From the NCBI GenBank assembly GCA_030674185.1, contig CM060305.1:171456834-171520833 (forward strand): a stretch of 64,000 nt of DNA. Reading direction: 5' to 3'. A program made the translations under genes and the position numbers. Source of the stretch: Monoplex corrugatus. Lineage: Eukaryota; Mollusca; Gastropoda; Littorinimorpha; Ranellidae. The notes beneath the pieces were generated by a model, which worked only from the letters and a program-made list of their open reading frames with translations, did no database searches and had not been told where the DNA came from. Of this stretch, positions 1-13,108 are shown in pieces. Position 1 is the first letter of the stretch; every line of letters begins with the position of its first letter.

Positions 1-750
1 GCGACATGCGAACTAGCATGACCTCGGGAAGGAAATGGTTGACAAACCAAGCTTCGGCTAACAACTCCGAATTGAGTTCAAACGCAGTAGTCTTTTTCTT
101 GAAAAATACAATGTTACAGATAAAACAGAACTTGATCTGTTGATTGCTAGATCTAGTCTTTGACAGCGCAAAACTTGCCGAGCTGAAACTTGCACAGCGT
201 TCTGTTTCGCGTTGTAGGCCTACTCAGGCTACTGGCGTCGGCATATTCCGACGTTGATCTGGTACCTGTAGTCTAGATCCTCATGTAAAAAGTTGGCGTA
301 CGGCCGTATTTTACATCAAATTGATTTCATATTACATTTATATAGAAAAAAGCATGTAAAATCGAATCCCGCCGACGACAAGTTCCAAAAATGGCGACTT
401 GCCTGCAAACTTTTCCGATGAAAAAAAGCAAAACTTTGGAAGCGTCGATCTCTGTTCGAAACTGGCACACATAGGTGTCGTCGGGATATATCATTCTGTT
501 ACATTAATTCTCATTGGCTGCAAAATTACAATGTGATTGGTTCACAAATATAGCCGTACTGACCGAAATAGTGAAGCATCCCGAACAAACTTCGATTCTA
601 AACGCATACCGTCGCCGCGATTGCGCCCAAAACGCGGATTTTCGACTTTCTCATCAAATAACTAATTCCATTTTCGCTCTAAGTATATAAAAAGGCAATC
701 ATTCAAATCTTTATTCATTTCTTATTCACATAAGACAAAAAATAAGAATG
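1..750. other. No gene recognised
   Basis: I see no convincing coding region. A TATA-like stretch lies near 683-692. A short imperfect inverted pair, gccgacgaca at 371-380 and tgtcgtcggg at 476-485, could be the remains of a small inverted-repeat element, but no target duplication is visible. Confidence 0.3.
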
Positions 751-759
751 AAACACCGA

Positions 760-1203
760 TTAAAGAGGCAGTAATACTTGATTGAACTGAAGACCCCCCC
801 AGTTTTGCGACCGGCCCCGGTTTTCCCCAGTTTTTGGTACCACAAATTTGACGTCGCGTTTCGGTTCGCACGGCATTGCTACAGGAAGACTCTCAACTAC
901 ACAGTTGATGAACTGATTCGTCTCATCTTCCATCTCATGATCTTGTTGAGCTGGAACACTTCCAGGGGCGCGTGACAGTGTGTCAGCGATCACAATGTTC
1001 TTTCCTGGTGTGTATTCAACATCATAGGAGAAGAGTAGCAGTCTCATCCTGAAGCATTGGATCCTTGGTGTCAATTCATCCAAATTCTTCTTCTTAAGGC
1101 TAGCAGAGGTTTGTGGTCGGTTTCTATAGTGAACTTTTTCAGTCCAATCAAGAAATTCGCAAACTCCAAGGCAACCTAACGACGCATGCCGAGACAACAA
1201 CAT
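760..1203 (-). pseudogene. Ty3/gypsy pol fragment (RNase H region)
   Basis: The - strand encodes the end of a gypsy-type RNase H domain. One frame contains TIETDHKPLLAL and the next frame continues with LDELTPRIQ, then YDVEYTPGKN and ADTLSRAP. These are the usual TDHKPL and Y-PGK-N-ADTLSR signatures of Ty3/gypsy polyproteins. The change of frame near 1090 and the absence of RT, integrase, gag or LTR sequence mark it as a decayed scrap. It lies downstream of a candidate first exon on the same strand, so it may sit in that gene's first intron. Confidence 0.8.
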
Positions 1204-1499
1204 AATACAACAATTACTGAATTAGGGCCTACAATTGTATTTCATTTGTAACATTACAATAGCATATTCACTGCTAAGTTTATGACTATGAGCCAATACC
1301 ATCAATATCGGCTGAACGCTAAACAAAACAAAACAACAACAACAACAAAAAGGAGATAGACTACACAGATTCGTTAGTCTGGTCTCATCTAGGCCTAATT
1401 TAGTAATTAATATCAACTCTAAAACGCTATGTCATATTCATCAAAAATGTTTGGCCAGTACAGGTTGCTTTCAGTTCGAATATGAATGTATGAATCGGC

Positions 1500-1634
1500 T
1501 TACAATGTTCTCTGGGTGCCTGAACTGTCCGGTGCGGTAGCTCCACCGGGAAAATTGTAGATTTGTCCCGGCGTGGGACCATTGCTCCACAGAGGACCGG
1601 GCACAAACGCGTTCGGAAAAGCAGACATCGCCAT
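1500..1634 (-). CDS. Candidate first coding exon, unknown protein
   Basis: A 44-codon frame opens at ATG (1634) with the N-terminus MAMSAFPNAFVPGP and is rich in Pro, Gly and Ser. It runs into a stop at 1500-1502, but a good splice donor (GTAAGC, GT at 1503-1502) lies just before it, so the coding exon may end at 1504 and continue left of the window. The composition is non-repetitive and GC-rich compared with its surroundings, as expected for a 5' exon. I do not recognise the protein. It could equally be a chance frame; there is no transcript evidence here. Confidence 0.35.
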   Translation of the reverse strand: MAMSAFPNAFVPGPLWSNGPTPGQIYNFPGGATAPDSSGTQRTL

Positions 1635-1639
1635 TTTCG

Positions 1640-2970
1640 TTGCTTCTGTCAGGGGCAGATAACTCTACCTTAAACCTGCCTGGCCTGGCCTGGCCGTTTG
1701 CTTTAATTAAGCATCTTGTATTTTATTTTATTTTTGGTTCATAACATTGTTGTATCATTTGATATTTGCTAACTTGTTCATAAAATGATTTTGTAAACGA
1801 GTGTATTTAATATAATTCTTTCTCGATCTCACAACGTGAAAGGACAACTTCCCACACAATTAGAAAACTGGACGGACCGTTGGAATGAGGTATCCAGGGA
1901 GGGCACTCTCATCTTTTGCTGGTCATGTGAAAGCAGACGAACACGAAAGCTGAAAACAACATCCCGGATGATTAGACCCAGTACAAATTACCAGAACTCC
2001 CTATAAATTGGCTGTGAGGTATTGACTTTGTTTTGAACAATAAATAGCCTAGATAAGGCGGAATATGCAAAAGATTTGTAGATAAATAGATCCTAGTCGC
2101 CACATGAAGTCAGTAGTCGTAACATTAATCCAATCGACCAATCCAATGGTTTCGTATGTGTCATTGTGTGGGATTATGTCGCAGAATCCAGGTTACAGGC
2201 GTAGTTAACGACGTCGGGGGTGGGATTTACCTGGCCTAGTGATGGTGGGTGACAAGCACTTTAATAATATCTGGAAACAACGTGATTAAATCGGCCTGGA
2301 TTTTTAGAGTTTTATTTATTTACTTATTTATTTATTTAGGCCTATATATTATTATTATTTATTATTATTATCATTATTATTATTTAATAATAGAATTCCC
2401 CTCTGTTGTAGTCCTGTTCTGCAGGATTGAATCTCGAAAATCTGTTGTTTAGAGTTTTTATGACAAAAGTTTTCATCACATGTGGCATGGATCAGTCTGG
2501 CTTTCTTTTGAGTATAAAGAATTTATCTGAAGCTAAGGCTGGTAGGCCTCCCAACCCCTCATCCACCTTAATGAAGAAAATGAGGAGAAGCTGTTCCTTT
2601 CTTCTTCTTCTTCCTTCATACGGCCAACATCATTCTGCTGATGGTTTTGTCGTAGTTTAGGCAGATAGCCGAAGATTGCGCTGTTGTAAGGATTTGGAAC
2701 ATTTTCGCAACTCCAACTGAGCCGGTCTAATTTCCTTGGAGGTACCCGGGGTCAAGCCCCTACCAGCAGTGCCTCAGCCTTCATCACCGCTACCTGCCTA
2801 GGTCCGATAGAGGTGTGAGGGGTGGTGGGGGTGATGGTGAAAAAGTAACAGGGGGAGGGGGGCAGGGGTGGAAAAATGACTGGGAGGGATGGCAGGGGGA
2901 AGGGGGGTTTTAGGGAGTAGTGGTCAGGGGGAGGAGGTTGGGGGTGTTGGGGAGGGGGGAGGTTGTTACA
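1640..2970. other. Unassigned; AT-rich and G-rich tracts
   Basis: No gene is seen. 2300-2395 is an AT-rich TTTA/ATT low-complexity tract. 2810-2970 is G-rich on the + strand with many runs of 3-6 G. It lies just past the stop of the retrotransposon fragment that follows, so it is probably that element's C-rich 3' untranslated region. Confidence 0.4.
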
Positions 2971-2974
2971 GGTT

Positions 2975-3870
2975 CTAGAGATGGGAGGCCAGCCTGGACT
3001 TGAAGCAGTCCAGTGACTCAGCTGTCACAACCTCCTAAGGCAACTTGTTCCATTCTGATATGGTCCTCGGGAAGAACGTCATCTGCCTGTACCGTGTCGT
3101 GCAGGTAGGAATGTCGTAGCTCAGGTTGTTGTTTGTCCTAGAGCTCAGCCTGCTGTCAGGTGGTTTGGGCAGGTACACGGAGCTAATGGAGATGAGACCG
3201 TGATGGAACTTGTAAAACATCTCCAAGCGGGCTTTCTTACGACGCTGTTGCAGGGAAGGCCAGTTGAGGGAGTCAAGGATGGTGTCCACGCATGATGTTT
3301 GGCGGTGGCGATTGGAGACCCATCTTGCTGCTCTTCATTGGATCTTCTCAAGGGCCTCAATCTCGTTTGCAGTGTAGGGATCCCAGACGGTGGCTGCGTA
3401 CTCAAGAAGTGGGCGAACAAGGGCTTTGTACGCAGTTTCCTTTGTCTTCTTGTTGCCGATCTTGAGGTTGTGCCGGATGAAGCCTAGGGTCTTGCTGGCT
3501 TTCTTTGTGATGGAGTCAGTGTGAGATTCCCACTGCATGTTGTCCTGGATGTTGACACCAAGGTACTTAGTCAGTTAGTGGTGTTGACGTTTTCAAAATT
3601 TTGTCCATGTAGCTCATACGCAGGGGCGATCTTGTTCCACTTCCGAGAGACTCAGCGTTGAGCACTTCTGTGGATGGAACTCCATGGACCACTTCTTCTC
3701 CCAGGTGGTAAGGGAGTGGAGATCTTCTTGTAGTACTCGCTCGTCTTTTTTCTCCATGATGGTCTTGCTGCACATGGTATCGTTGGCAAATAGGCGGACC
3801 TTCGACTTGATGCCATCAGGAAGGTCATTTATGTAGAGGAGAAAAAGACTCGGGCCCAAGGACCGAACCT
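2975..3870 (-). pseudogene. CR1/Jockey-type non-LTR retrotransposon, 3' part
   Basis: Broken - strand frames give the second half of a reverse transcriptase and its C-terminal domain. GPSLFLLYINDLPDG is the usual PLLFL-YINDLP motif. The catalytic box reads FANDT instead of F/YADDT. Further on come KTLGFIRHNL, YAATVWDPYT and SEWNKLP. A stop at 3035 replaces the residue after NKLP, and the frame then continues with EVVTAESLDCFKSRL to about 2976. It is 5'-truncated inside the RT domain, frameshifted and dead. The family is conserved in many marine invertebrates; the exact clade needs phylogeny. Confidence 0.85.
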
Positions 3871-3949
3871 TGGAGAATTGGAATCTTCTGTTGGAATCTC
3901 TGTATGCTGCTTGGAGGACTGGGGTACAAACCTGTCCCCTGTGATTAAG

Positions 3950-5190
3950 CGCGCTGCATTTCTTTGTATTCTCTCTAGCACATCAATGTCCTTTTTGGTA
4001 TGGGGGTCCCATACAGTGGTAACATATCTCAGGATGGAGCGGACAAGTAGTACATTTATAAACAGTACATTTGCAGGTTGTTGAGGAGTGGTCATTTCAT
4101 TTAAAAAAATCACAGTTGGCACTGGCTTTTTTCTGTGATTTTGATGACAGTTATTTCATTTTAGGTTGTGGGATTGTTGGAAATGTTTTTGGTAGGTGCT
4201 TAAAGATGGCGAACTAGTAATGTGACTGTGTTTAGAAAGCCATTGGTATGGTAGATGAATAGAAGGGGTCCTAGTACTGTCCCTTGTGGTACTACCAAGT
4301 GCACACTGCTTATTTCTGGGATTGTTCCCTCCAAGACAACTTGCATCCATCTGTATGTGAGGAAGCTTTGGAGCCAGAAGAGAAGTGGACTTGTGATGCC
4401 CTGTTGACCTAGCTTGATTAGGAGTGTCCTGTTTGGTGCTGTGTCAAAGACCTAATAGAAGTCAGGGATTACAACATCAACTTGCAGGTATTTATCAAAG
4501 GAAGTTATAAGTTACGGGCAGTTGCTGGGTTTCCAGGAGCGTCCAGATCCAAAACTGTGATTTATGGAGGTAAGGATGTTGTAGGTTTAAGATGTTGAAG
4601 GATATGGTGGCACATAATGTATTCCAGTGTCTTGCAACTTGCAAGGAATTGAAGTTGGTGAGACAGGGCAGTAGTTTTCAGCAGCATGTTGGTAATCTTT
4701 TTTAAGTGCCACAGGGATGTTTCTGTTAGCCAGTCCTTGAGTAGGATATATACGTGTCTAGGGATTTCTGATAGGTGAGTACTAGGGCTGAAGTGATGAT
4801 GCTCGAGCAGGTCTTCAGTGTTATATTTGGAATGTTGTCAGGCCCTGGTGCTTTATGGGATTGGAAATCTTGGAGTAATTTGGCAGCAGCAACAGTGCCA
4901 ATCTTGATTTGCTGGATGGGTGAGCGAAGTAGGCGATGGTAGGTCATCTGTGTCTGTTGTGAATATGGATATAAATTGTTTTAAGATAATTGTACCTTAT
5001 GCTTGACATTGTTGTGTAGTTTATCATCTTCTCTGATAGGTGAGACACATGCATTGTCTGTCGTGTTTGCTTTTATAAAGCTTCAGAATGGTTTGGAACT
5101 GTTCTTTTTAAATCTGTCCTAGGGTGTTCTATTGACAAATTTCCATTCTGCTCTTCTGATTTCACGCTTGCAGTATTTCTGGACACACAC
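3950..5190 (-). pseudogene. CR1/Jockey-type non-LTR retrotransposon, second copy
   Basis: This is a more decayed relative of the copy to its left, also on the - strand. In element order it shows a region before RT (REIRRAEWKFV near 5150), KAPGPDNIP (near 4840), a palm region with VFDTAPNRTLL near 4450, VPQGTVLGPLLF near 4270 in another frame, and a C-terminal RSILRYVTTVWDPH near 4020. Frames change at least four times and the segment holding the YADD box is missing, where the neighbouring copy begins. The two may be fragments of nested or rearranged insertions. Confidence 0.75.
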
Positions 5191-5239
5191 AAACTGATGG
5201 AAAGAGGCAGTTACAGAATTTATTGTCGGGAAAAGAGGT

Positions 5240-8090
5240 GGTTTATTAAACTGGATTTAAAAGCAAAAAGGGTATGTGATTGAGGAAGAGAGAGGGGAAG
5301 TTTATTCCAGGCAGATGGTCCCGAAACGGCAAAAGAACGTGGCCAACAGTTTATTGTTGAAATCTAGGAACTGAAGGGAAAGAGTATCTGAAACAGCACA
5401 AGGTGCGAGTTGGCGTATAAATATTGATGTTGTCACAAAGGTGTGATGGGGCAGAATGGTGAATAGATTGTAAATGTAACACAAGGTATCCAGCTTATAT
5501 TCAGTTCTGTTAAAAACAGGCAACCTGTGCAGAGAGCAAAGGAGAGTGCTGACATGATCAAACTTTTTCTTTCAGAGGACAAGATGAGCAGCTGCGTTTT
5601 GTATGCATTTGGACAGAGGAGAGAAGAAGCTGGTTGTCCAGAAAGGAGAGCATTACAGTAATCAAGATGAGACAAAATAAGAGATGTCTCAAGCTTAGAT
5701 GCAGCCTCAGTTGAAAGATATCTTTGAATGTAACCAGTATGCTGAATCTGATAGTAACATGATTGGCAGGTCTGGGTTAGAAACTTTTGCATAGAAAGAG
5801 AGTTGTCCAAGGTCACACCCAGGTTCTTGACAGAATTAGAGAGAACAATGATGTTGTCACCTAGCTGGATGATACTCAGTTAATAGAGGCAAGTTTATTT
5901 TTGGTGCCTATCACCATTTTATTACAGTAGTTTATTTTTTGTCATCCAGTTCTGGATATCAGTGTTGCAGCTGGATCCTTTTGTGATAAGGCAAGTGGTA
6001 TTTTCAGGGGTAGTGCTATTCTGTAGTTATGAGTAATATGTTGTGTAAAAATGATATGTCTGTCTTTGTGAGTCATCTGCATAAAAATGATATATATATA
6101 TCTTATGTCTGTAGAACTTTGAGTCATCTGCGTTAAAATGATATTTCTCATCATGCTGGTTGATGATGTTGGCTAGGGGTGAGGTATAAAGGGTGAATAG
6201 GACAGGTCCTAGTACAGGACCCTGAGGAACTCAGTAAGAAAGCCTAACACTACAGACTCAGACTGACTTCCGTTGATGAGAAATGACTGAAAGCGATCCG
6301 CGAGATAGGAGGAGAACCAAGAAAGAGAACTACTAGTCTGAGAAGTATGAGAGAGGATGGAGTGGTCAGTGGTACCAAAGCAGCAGACAAATCGAGGAGT
6401 GTTAAGAGAGAAATTTTACCAGCATCAGAAGCAAGAAGAAGTTCAATGACTGTGAACAAGAGCTGTTTCTATAGGGCATACTGTGGTTTGCTCGATATGC
6501 GGGCAGGTAAGGATGGTGGAGATGATTTAAATAGAGATGCTTATTCAGTTGTTTTAGTACCACTTTCACAGGGAGAAATGGAAGATTTGATACAGGTCTA
6601 TTATTTTTCAGATCATTAGGATTGAGATTATTTTTCTTGAGAAGTGGCCGGATGAAAGCAGTTTTGAAAACAGAAGGAAAGAATTGACAATGGAGGTGAT
6701 GGACAGAAGCAGTTGCTAGTAAAGTTGTGAAAAGGCAGAGGCCAGAATGAGGTCAAGTTTGCAAGATTTGAAACATTTCTTTGAGGATCATTAGGATCTC
6801 AGTCTCAGGTACTGGATGGAGGGAGAGGAGAGGAGTACCAGTAAATGGAGGGTCTGTAACTAAGTGTTGGGTAGATGGGAATTGAGTCAAGTTTGGTACA
6901 CAAATTATAAATCTTCATGGAGAAAAATGTGGAAAAGGCAGAGATCACATCTGGACTAATACTTGATGGCAGGGGAGTTGATTTCTCAGTGCCAAGTAAA
7001 TCAGACATGGTGGAGATCAGATTTTTTTCTGTTTTTGGTTTCAAGAATTTGTGAGGAAAAATAATCACTTTTCGCTTTAGAGAGTGACTCAGTCATCTTG
7101 TTCATAGACTGATAAATCTGATGGTACACTTTTAGTTTAGAATACCGCCACCGGCGCTCAACCCTTCGACATTCTTGCTTTGTTTTGTGTAACTGAGGTG
7201 TGTACCAAGGTGAGCACAGACAATCAGGCAGAACATGGGTGGAGGAAGGGGCATGTTTGTCAAGCAAATGGCGGAGAATCAATGTATACAAAATAGCAGG
7301 GTCAGTGGAATCCCTGACCTGAGAGAAAACTTCAGTCGCTCCAGAAATGAAGGTGTTAAGGTCAGTAGATTTCAGGTTGTGATGGGCAACGATTTGCTTT
7401 CGGTGTACAGGTTTAAACAAATAGAGTGAAAATAATGCAGCAGTGTGATCTGAAGGAAGTTGGTCTAGGACTGAGACTGTGTAACGAGTTCACTGTGTTT
7501 CGGACAATCAGCCAGTCAATAACATGGCCTTTTACCCTTTGACTCCTGCACCCTGTCCACCAGCATCCAACATTGTGAACCATGCTAGCAAAGCAGAACT
7601 TTAACCCTTTGACTCCCTCACCCTATCCACAAGCTTTTTGCAGGAAGCTGATGGATAGGGCGAAGGAGTCAAAAGGTTGAGTTTTTGCAGCTGGTGGATA
7701 GGGTGTGGGAGTCAAAGGGTTAAAATATGTGGGCTGGGCCACAAGCCGAGAGAGAGAATGGTTAGACAGAAATAAACACAAGCACTTGGTTTCCCAGTCC
7801 ATTATCGATCAAAGTGTACATTGATATCACCAAGAATGACAAGTTTTCCTGATCTTAGAGTGTAGTAATCAAGGAGAGACTCAGTTTCGTTATAAAACAT
7901 GGAAGGAGAGAATTTGTTTGTACGGCTGGGAGGAGGACAGTAAATACAAGAGACAATTACGATTTGACCAGACATACAAAGAATGACTTCAGCGTTTTCA
8001 AATGATACAGTAGAAAAGGGAAAAGAGTGGATGAAAGAGAGATGGGGTTCAAGTATATCTTTATATATATATACAACAGCAGTCACACCT
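5240..8090 (-). pseudogene. Old L2/CR1-like non-LTR retrotransposon
   Basis: Read from right to left this copy holds an endonuclease end (LVILGDINVHFD near 7810), a linker with LLDKHAPSSTHVLPD (7200-7260), RT remnants (6250-6900) and the C-terminal domain with LSHLDYCNALLSG (near 5640) and YKLDTLCYIYN (near 5480). The layout and sequence match the younger L2-like copies at 15.7, 49.2 and 58.7 kb, but all frames are broken. It is the only copy in the window with recognisable endonuclease sequence. A TTAA-type MITE has inserted at 7531-7723. Confidence 0.8.
7531..7723. mobile_element. piggyBac-like MITE (TTAA, palindromic)
   Basis: A 193-bp element with inverted ends. The left end reads TTTACCCTTTGACTCC and the reverse complement of the right end reads TTAACCCTTTGACTCC, so one copy of the TTAA target has mutated. 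The interior holds a second, shorter inverted pair around a TTTTTGCAGG centre. A relative in opposite orientation lies at 13363-13592. A TTAA target with CCC...GGG ends is typical of piggyBac-type elements. No coding capacity. Confidence 0.7.
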
Positions 8091-8212
8091 TCGCAAGAGG
8101 CTCAAGGGAAGGAATGGAGTTTGTAACCTTGTCCCAGTTGGTACGATGGAATTTTTCGTTGTTGTTCCAATTTTTTAAAAGTGTTATTCCATCTACTACT
8201 TCATTTATTGTT

Positions 8213-8440
8213 ATGTTTGGCATAGATAAAAAATACACACACATATTAAACATTGTTTGAAATGTTATCCTTGAGTCATTAATGAAGTGTTTTGAAGCTT
8301 GAAAACATGATGCTGTTTGGCATAGATAAAAATGTACCACAGATTAAGCATTGTTTGAAATACTATCCTTGAGTAATGAAGTGTTTTGAAGCTTGAAAAC
8401 ATGATAGTGTTTGGCATAGATAAAAGTGTACACACAGATC
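8213..8440. repeat. Tandem repeat, ~100-bp unit, 2.3 copies
   Basis: The segment beginning tgtttggcatagataaaa is repeated at 8213, about 8311 and about 8408, with small length differences. It separates the old L2-like copy from the large CA-rich minisatellite. Confidence 0.75.
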
Positions 8441-8569
8441 AGGTATTTTTTAATTTAATTAACTTCTTGGGAAAATGCATGTATGTATGGAAAGACTTCC
8501 AAAGGACAATTGTGACAGAAGAGAGAGAGACTATGTTTGTGTGAGCATTACTCTGATAAAAAAAAAAGT

Positions 8570-8990
8570 GATATACATTGACACACACTGACACACATTA
8601 ACACACACACACTGTAAACAGTGACACAAATGACACACAATGACACACATTGATTGACACACACTGACATAACGACAAACAGACTCACGTACTATAACAC
8701 ATTGATACGTGCACTGATACCCATGGTAATCCACACTGTAACACACATTGACATACACACTGACACACATTGATACACACACTGACATACATTGATATAC
8801 ACATACATTAACACACCTACAGTAACACACTGCAACACACATTAACACACACACTGACACATTGATACACACACACTGACACACATTGGTACACACACAT
8901 TAACACACCCATGGTAACACAGACTGTAAATGTAACACACATCAACACACCCACTGACACACACTGATACACACATGCTGACACACATTG

Positions 8991-9042
<52 letters not shown>

Positions 9043-9442
9043 CACACACATTAACACACCCACTGTAACCCACATTAACGCATGCTGACACACATTGATA
9101 CACACACACATTAACACACCCATGGTAACATACACTGTAACTGTAACACATCAACACACATGCGGCACACATTGATATACACACACTGACACACATTGAT
9201 ACACACACACATTAACACACCCACACAGACTGTAACACACATTAACACACACTGACACACATTTACAAACACACACTGACACACACACACTGTAACATAC
9301 AGTGACACACATTTACACTCACACACACACTGTAACACACAATGACATACACTGTAACACACACTGACACACACACATTATAACTCATTGATGCACTCAC
9401 TGAAACACACACACTGATATGATACACACGAAACATACTGAT

Positions 9443-9541
<99 letters not shown>

Positions 9542-11700
9542 ACACACACACAGTGACACACTGACATATACTAACACATTGATACACATACTTGCAAACA
9601 TTGACACACATCGACACACTTGCTGACTCATTGACATGCACAGTGACATACATTGACATGCATACTGACACACACACACACACACACTGACACACACTGA
9701 CATTGATACACAGACACACATTAACATAAAACTGGCATACTGACTCACATTGACACACACATTGATACACACACACAGACATAATTGACATGCATACTGA
9801 CACACACACACACACTGACACACACTGACTCACTGACACACACTGACATTGATACACAGACACACATTGACCCAAAACTGGCATACTGACACACATTGAC
9901 ACGGTCACACACAGTGACACACACATTGATGCACACAAAGAGATATACATTGACATGCATACTGACACACATTGACGTCATATGGACTGACACACATTGA
10001 CTCATTGACACACTGACATTGATACACAGACACACATTGACACAAAACTGGCATACTGACACATATTGACACAGTGACACACACATTGATACACACACAT
10101 TGACACAAACTGACACACATACTGACACTCACTGACACACACTGATGAAGATTGACACACTCACTGACACACACACACACACACACACTGATGAAGATTG
10201 ACACACTGGCACACATGTATACTGACACACATTGGCACACACACTGACACACATTGGCTCATACACTGATGCACGTACTGACCCACATTGACGTATGTAT
10301 TATGTATATACTGACACACATTGGCTCATACTCTGATGCACACATTGACACACATACTGACACACATTGGCACATACATTGACACACATACTGACACACA
10401 TTGACACATACACTGATGCACATACTGACCCACATTGACGTATGTATTATGTATATACTGACACACATTGGCTCATACTCTGATGCACACATTGACACAT
10501 ACACTGATGCACATACTGACACACATTGACACACATACTGACACGCATTGGCTCATTCACTGATGCACATATACTGACACACATTGACACATATACTGAC
10601 ACGCATTGGCACATATACTGACACACATTGACACATATACTGACACGCATTGGCACATACACTGATGCACATTCTGACACACATTGGCACGTACACTGAT
10701 GCACATACTGACCCACATTGACGTATGTATTATGTATATACTGACACACATTGGCACATACACTGATGCACACATTGACACACATACTGACACACATTGA
10801 CACACATACTGACACACATTGGCTCATACACTGATGCACACATTGACACACATACTGACACATACTGACACACATTGGCACATACACTGACACACATTGG
10901 CACATACACTGATGCACACATTGACACACATACTGACACACATTGACACACATACTGACACACATTACATACACTGATGCACACATTGACACACATACTG
11001 ACACACATTGGCACATACACTGATGCACACATTGACACACATACTGACACACATTGGCACATACACTGATGCACACATTGACACATATTGACATTTGTAT
11101 ATATACTGACACACATTGACACACATTGACACATACACTGATACACATACTGACACATTGACATACATACTGACACGCATTGGCACATACACTGACACAC
11201 ATACTGACATGCATTGGCACATACACTGATACACATACTGACACACATTGACACACATACTGACACGCATTGGCACATACACTGACACACATACTGACAT
11301 ACATTGGCACATTGACACACATTGGCACATACACTGACACACATACTGACACGCATTGGCACATACACTGATGCACATGCTGACACACATTGGCACATAC
11401 ACTGATGCACATACTGACACACATTGCATATGTATTATGTGTATACTGACACACATTGGCTCATACACTGATGCACACACTGACACATACTGACACACAT
11501 TGACACATACACTGATGCACATACTGACACACATTGGCACATACACTGATGCACATACTGACACGCATTGGCACATACACTGATGGACATACTGACACGC
11601 ATTGGCACATACACTGATGCACATGCTGACACACATCGGCACACACACTAGCACACATTGACACAGATACCGATGTACATTGATACATACTGACACACAC
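8570..11700. repeat. 3.1-kb CA-rich minisatellite
   Basis: A degenerate array built from short words such as ctgacacacattg and acacatacactgatgca. Pure (CA)n tracts lie near 9000-9040 and 9446-9535. From about 10.1 kb the units become longer (about 20-60 bp, with recurring gtatgtattatgtata blocks), so a higher-order pattern is imposed on the simple repeat. Long - strand frames rich in Cys and Val follow from the composition and are not taken as genes. Confidence 0.9.
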
Positions 11701-11717
11701 TTCTGCCAGATAATAGC

Positions 11718-11935
11718 CATGATGATGATGCTTGTGATGATGATGATGGTGATGGTGGTAGTAGTAATAATATAATGATGATATGATGATAATCATGATA
11801 ATGTTAATAATAATGATCGCAGTGGTGATGATGATGATAGTAGTAATATAATGATGATAATCATAATAATGCTAATAATAATGATCACAGTGATGGTGAT
11901 GATGATGATGATGATGATGATATAGGCCTATAATA
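11718..11935. repeat. GAT/AAT trinucleotide tract
   Basis: Low-complexity sequence of gatgat and taataa words bordering the CA-rich array; two partly duplicated segments (11763 and 11845 onwards) share aataatataatgatgat-like text. Confidence 0.85.
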
Positions 11936-12990
11936 ATAATGAATGTTACTATAGTGCAATATCCTGAAAGCAAGTTCCTAAGCACTGTGCACATAACAGA
12001 AACTATTTGCATAAAAATGTATGTCAGTAATAAATCAGTGATGTGAACATGATATGTCATAGAACAAGAAAAGGAAAAAGTATCATTACACACACATACA
12101 GATGCAGATATGATGCATACATAAACATATGTGATCAAATGAATGGAAAAACACTGATGTGAGAGATATGGCCAATATAAATGGATTGTGCCTATTGCAA
12201 CCAATCCAAGCGACTGAAGGGAAAGCCAGAGTAGGCCTACCAGGAAAATAAAAACTGTTGTCAGAAGTGGTTGGGATTGTCTCATAAAGAAGGAAGTGAA
12301 ACAGACATAAAGTTAAAGGACATATGTACAGCCACACAGCCAAGACCTCATTGGAAGGTGATGGGAGGGAGGGAGACTGCGAGCGCTAGCGGGCAGTTAA
12401 AAACAACATTTGGTCAATTTCAGGTGGATAACACCTTGAGTGTCAGAATAAAAGTATATTACTAATACTATGTAATATTACTTGTCAGCATTAATGTAAA
12501 GCATATATTTAACACATCCATACAGGCTCACACTGACTTAGAGCAGAGTGTAAGCATAAATTCATCAAAGCTACACAATCCATGAATAACATGCATGGAC
12601 AAAGGAGTTACCATCTATGAACTTGAACATTACCATCTATAAACTTGAATGAATGCACACACTTATATATACAGGCACAAATGCATGCACTTTGAAACAG
12701 TCATGTAGATATTAATAGATGCAAACAGACACAAATCCATGCACTTTTTTGTGGTTCCTGTTTGCTTAAATGCTGGCACTCACTTTGGTGTGGAGTTCAG
12801 ATCAATGAAATACAAATAGAATAATCACACACACACATAATCATGTGAATACAATATGGACATCATACAGTCATATGAGTACAGTATGCTAATGATAATG
12901 CTGTGTTTGTAGAGAGAAGTTTTGTTTAGCTCTCTTAATCGTAAAAGAGATGATGATGATGTCTTGAACATAACTACATCATCATATATG
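11936..12990. other. No gene recognised
   Basis: About 1 kb of AT-rich unique sequence immediately upstream of the first recognised BLOC1S6 coding exon. It may hold the promoter or a non-coding first exon, but I see no diagnostic motif. An acceptor-like tatatgtacag at 12985-12995 suggests that the coding exon is preceded by a spliced 5' leader. Confidence 0.3.
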
Positions 12991-13000
12991 TACAGGCAAA

Positions 13001-13108
13001 ATGAGCGACACAGGGGGAGATAACGTGGATGTTGAACACTCCGACACACTCACTTCACTTGAGGGGTCACAAGATCAAGGTCACACTGCCCACAGTGGGC
13101 CAGTGAAG
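13001..13108 (+). CDS. BLOC1S6: BLOC1S6 exon 1 (start codon)
   Basis: 36 codons from ATG, beginning [15 protein letters not shown], acidic and Ser/Thr-rich like other pallidin N-termini. The donor at 13109 (AAG|GTCAGC) leaves phase 0, which is what exon 2 needs. An alternative donor at 13079 would leave the wrong phase. No sequence match to other pallidins can be claimed for this disordered part. Confidence 0.6.

Noticed and set aside
8531..11720. Many overlapping Cys/Val-rich frames of up to 335 codons on the - strand
   Set aside because: They follow from the CA-rich minisatellite (TGTG read as Cys/Val); several frames are open together and nothing matches a family.
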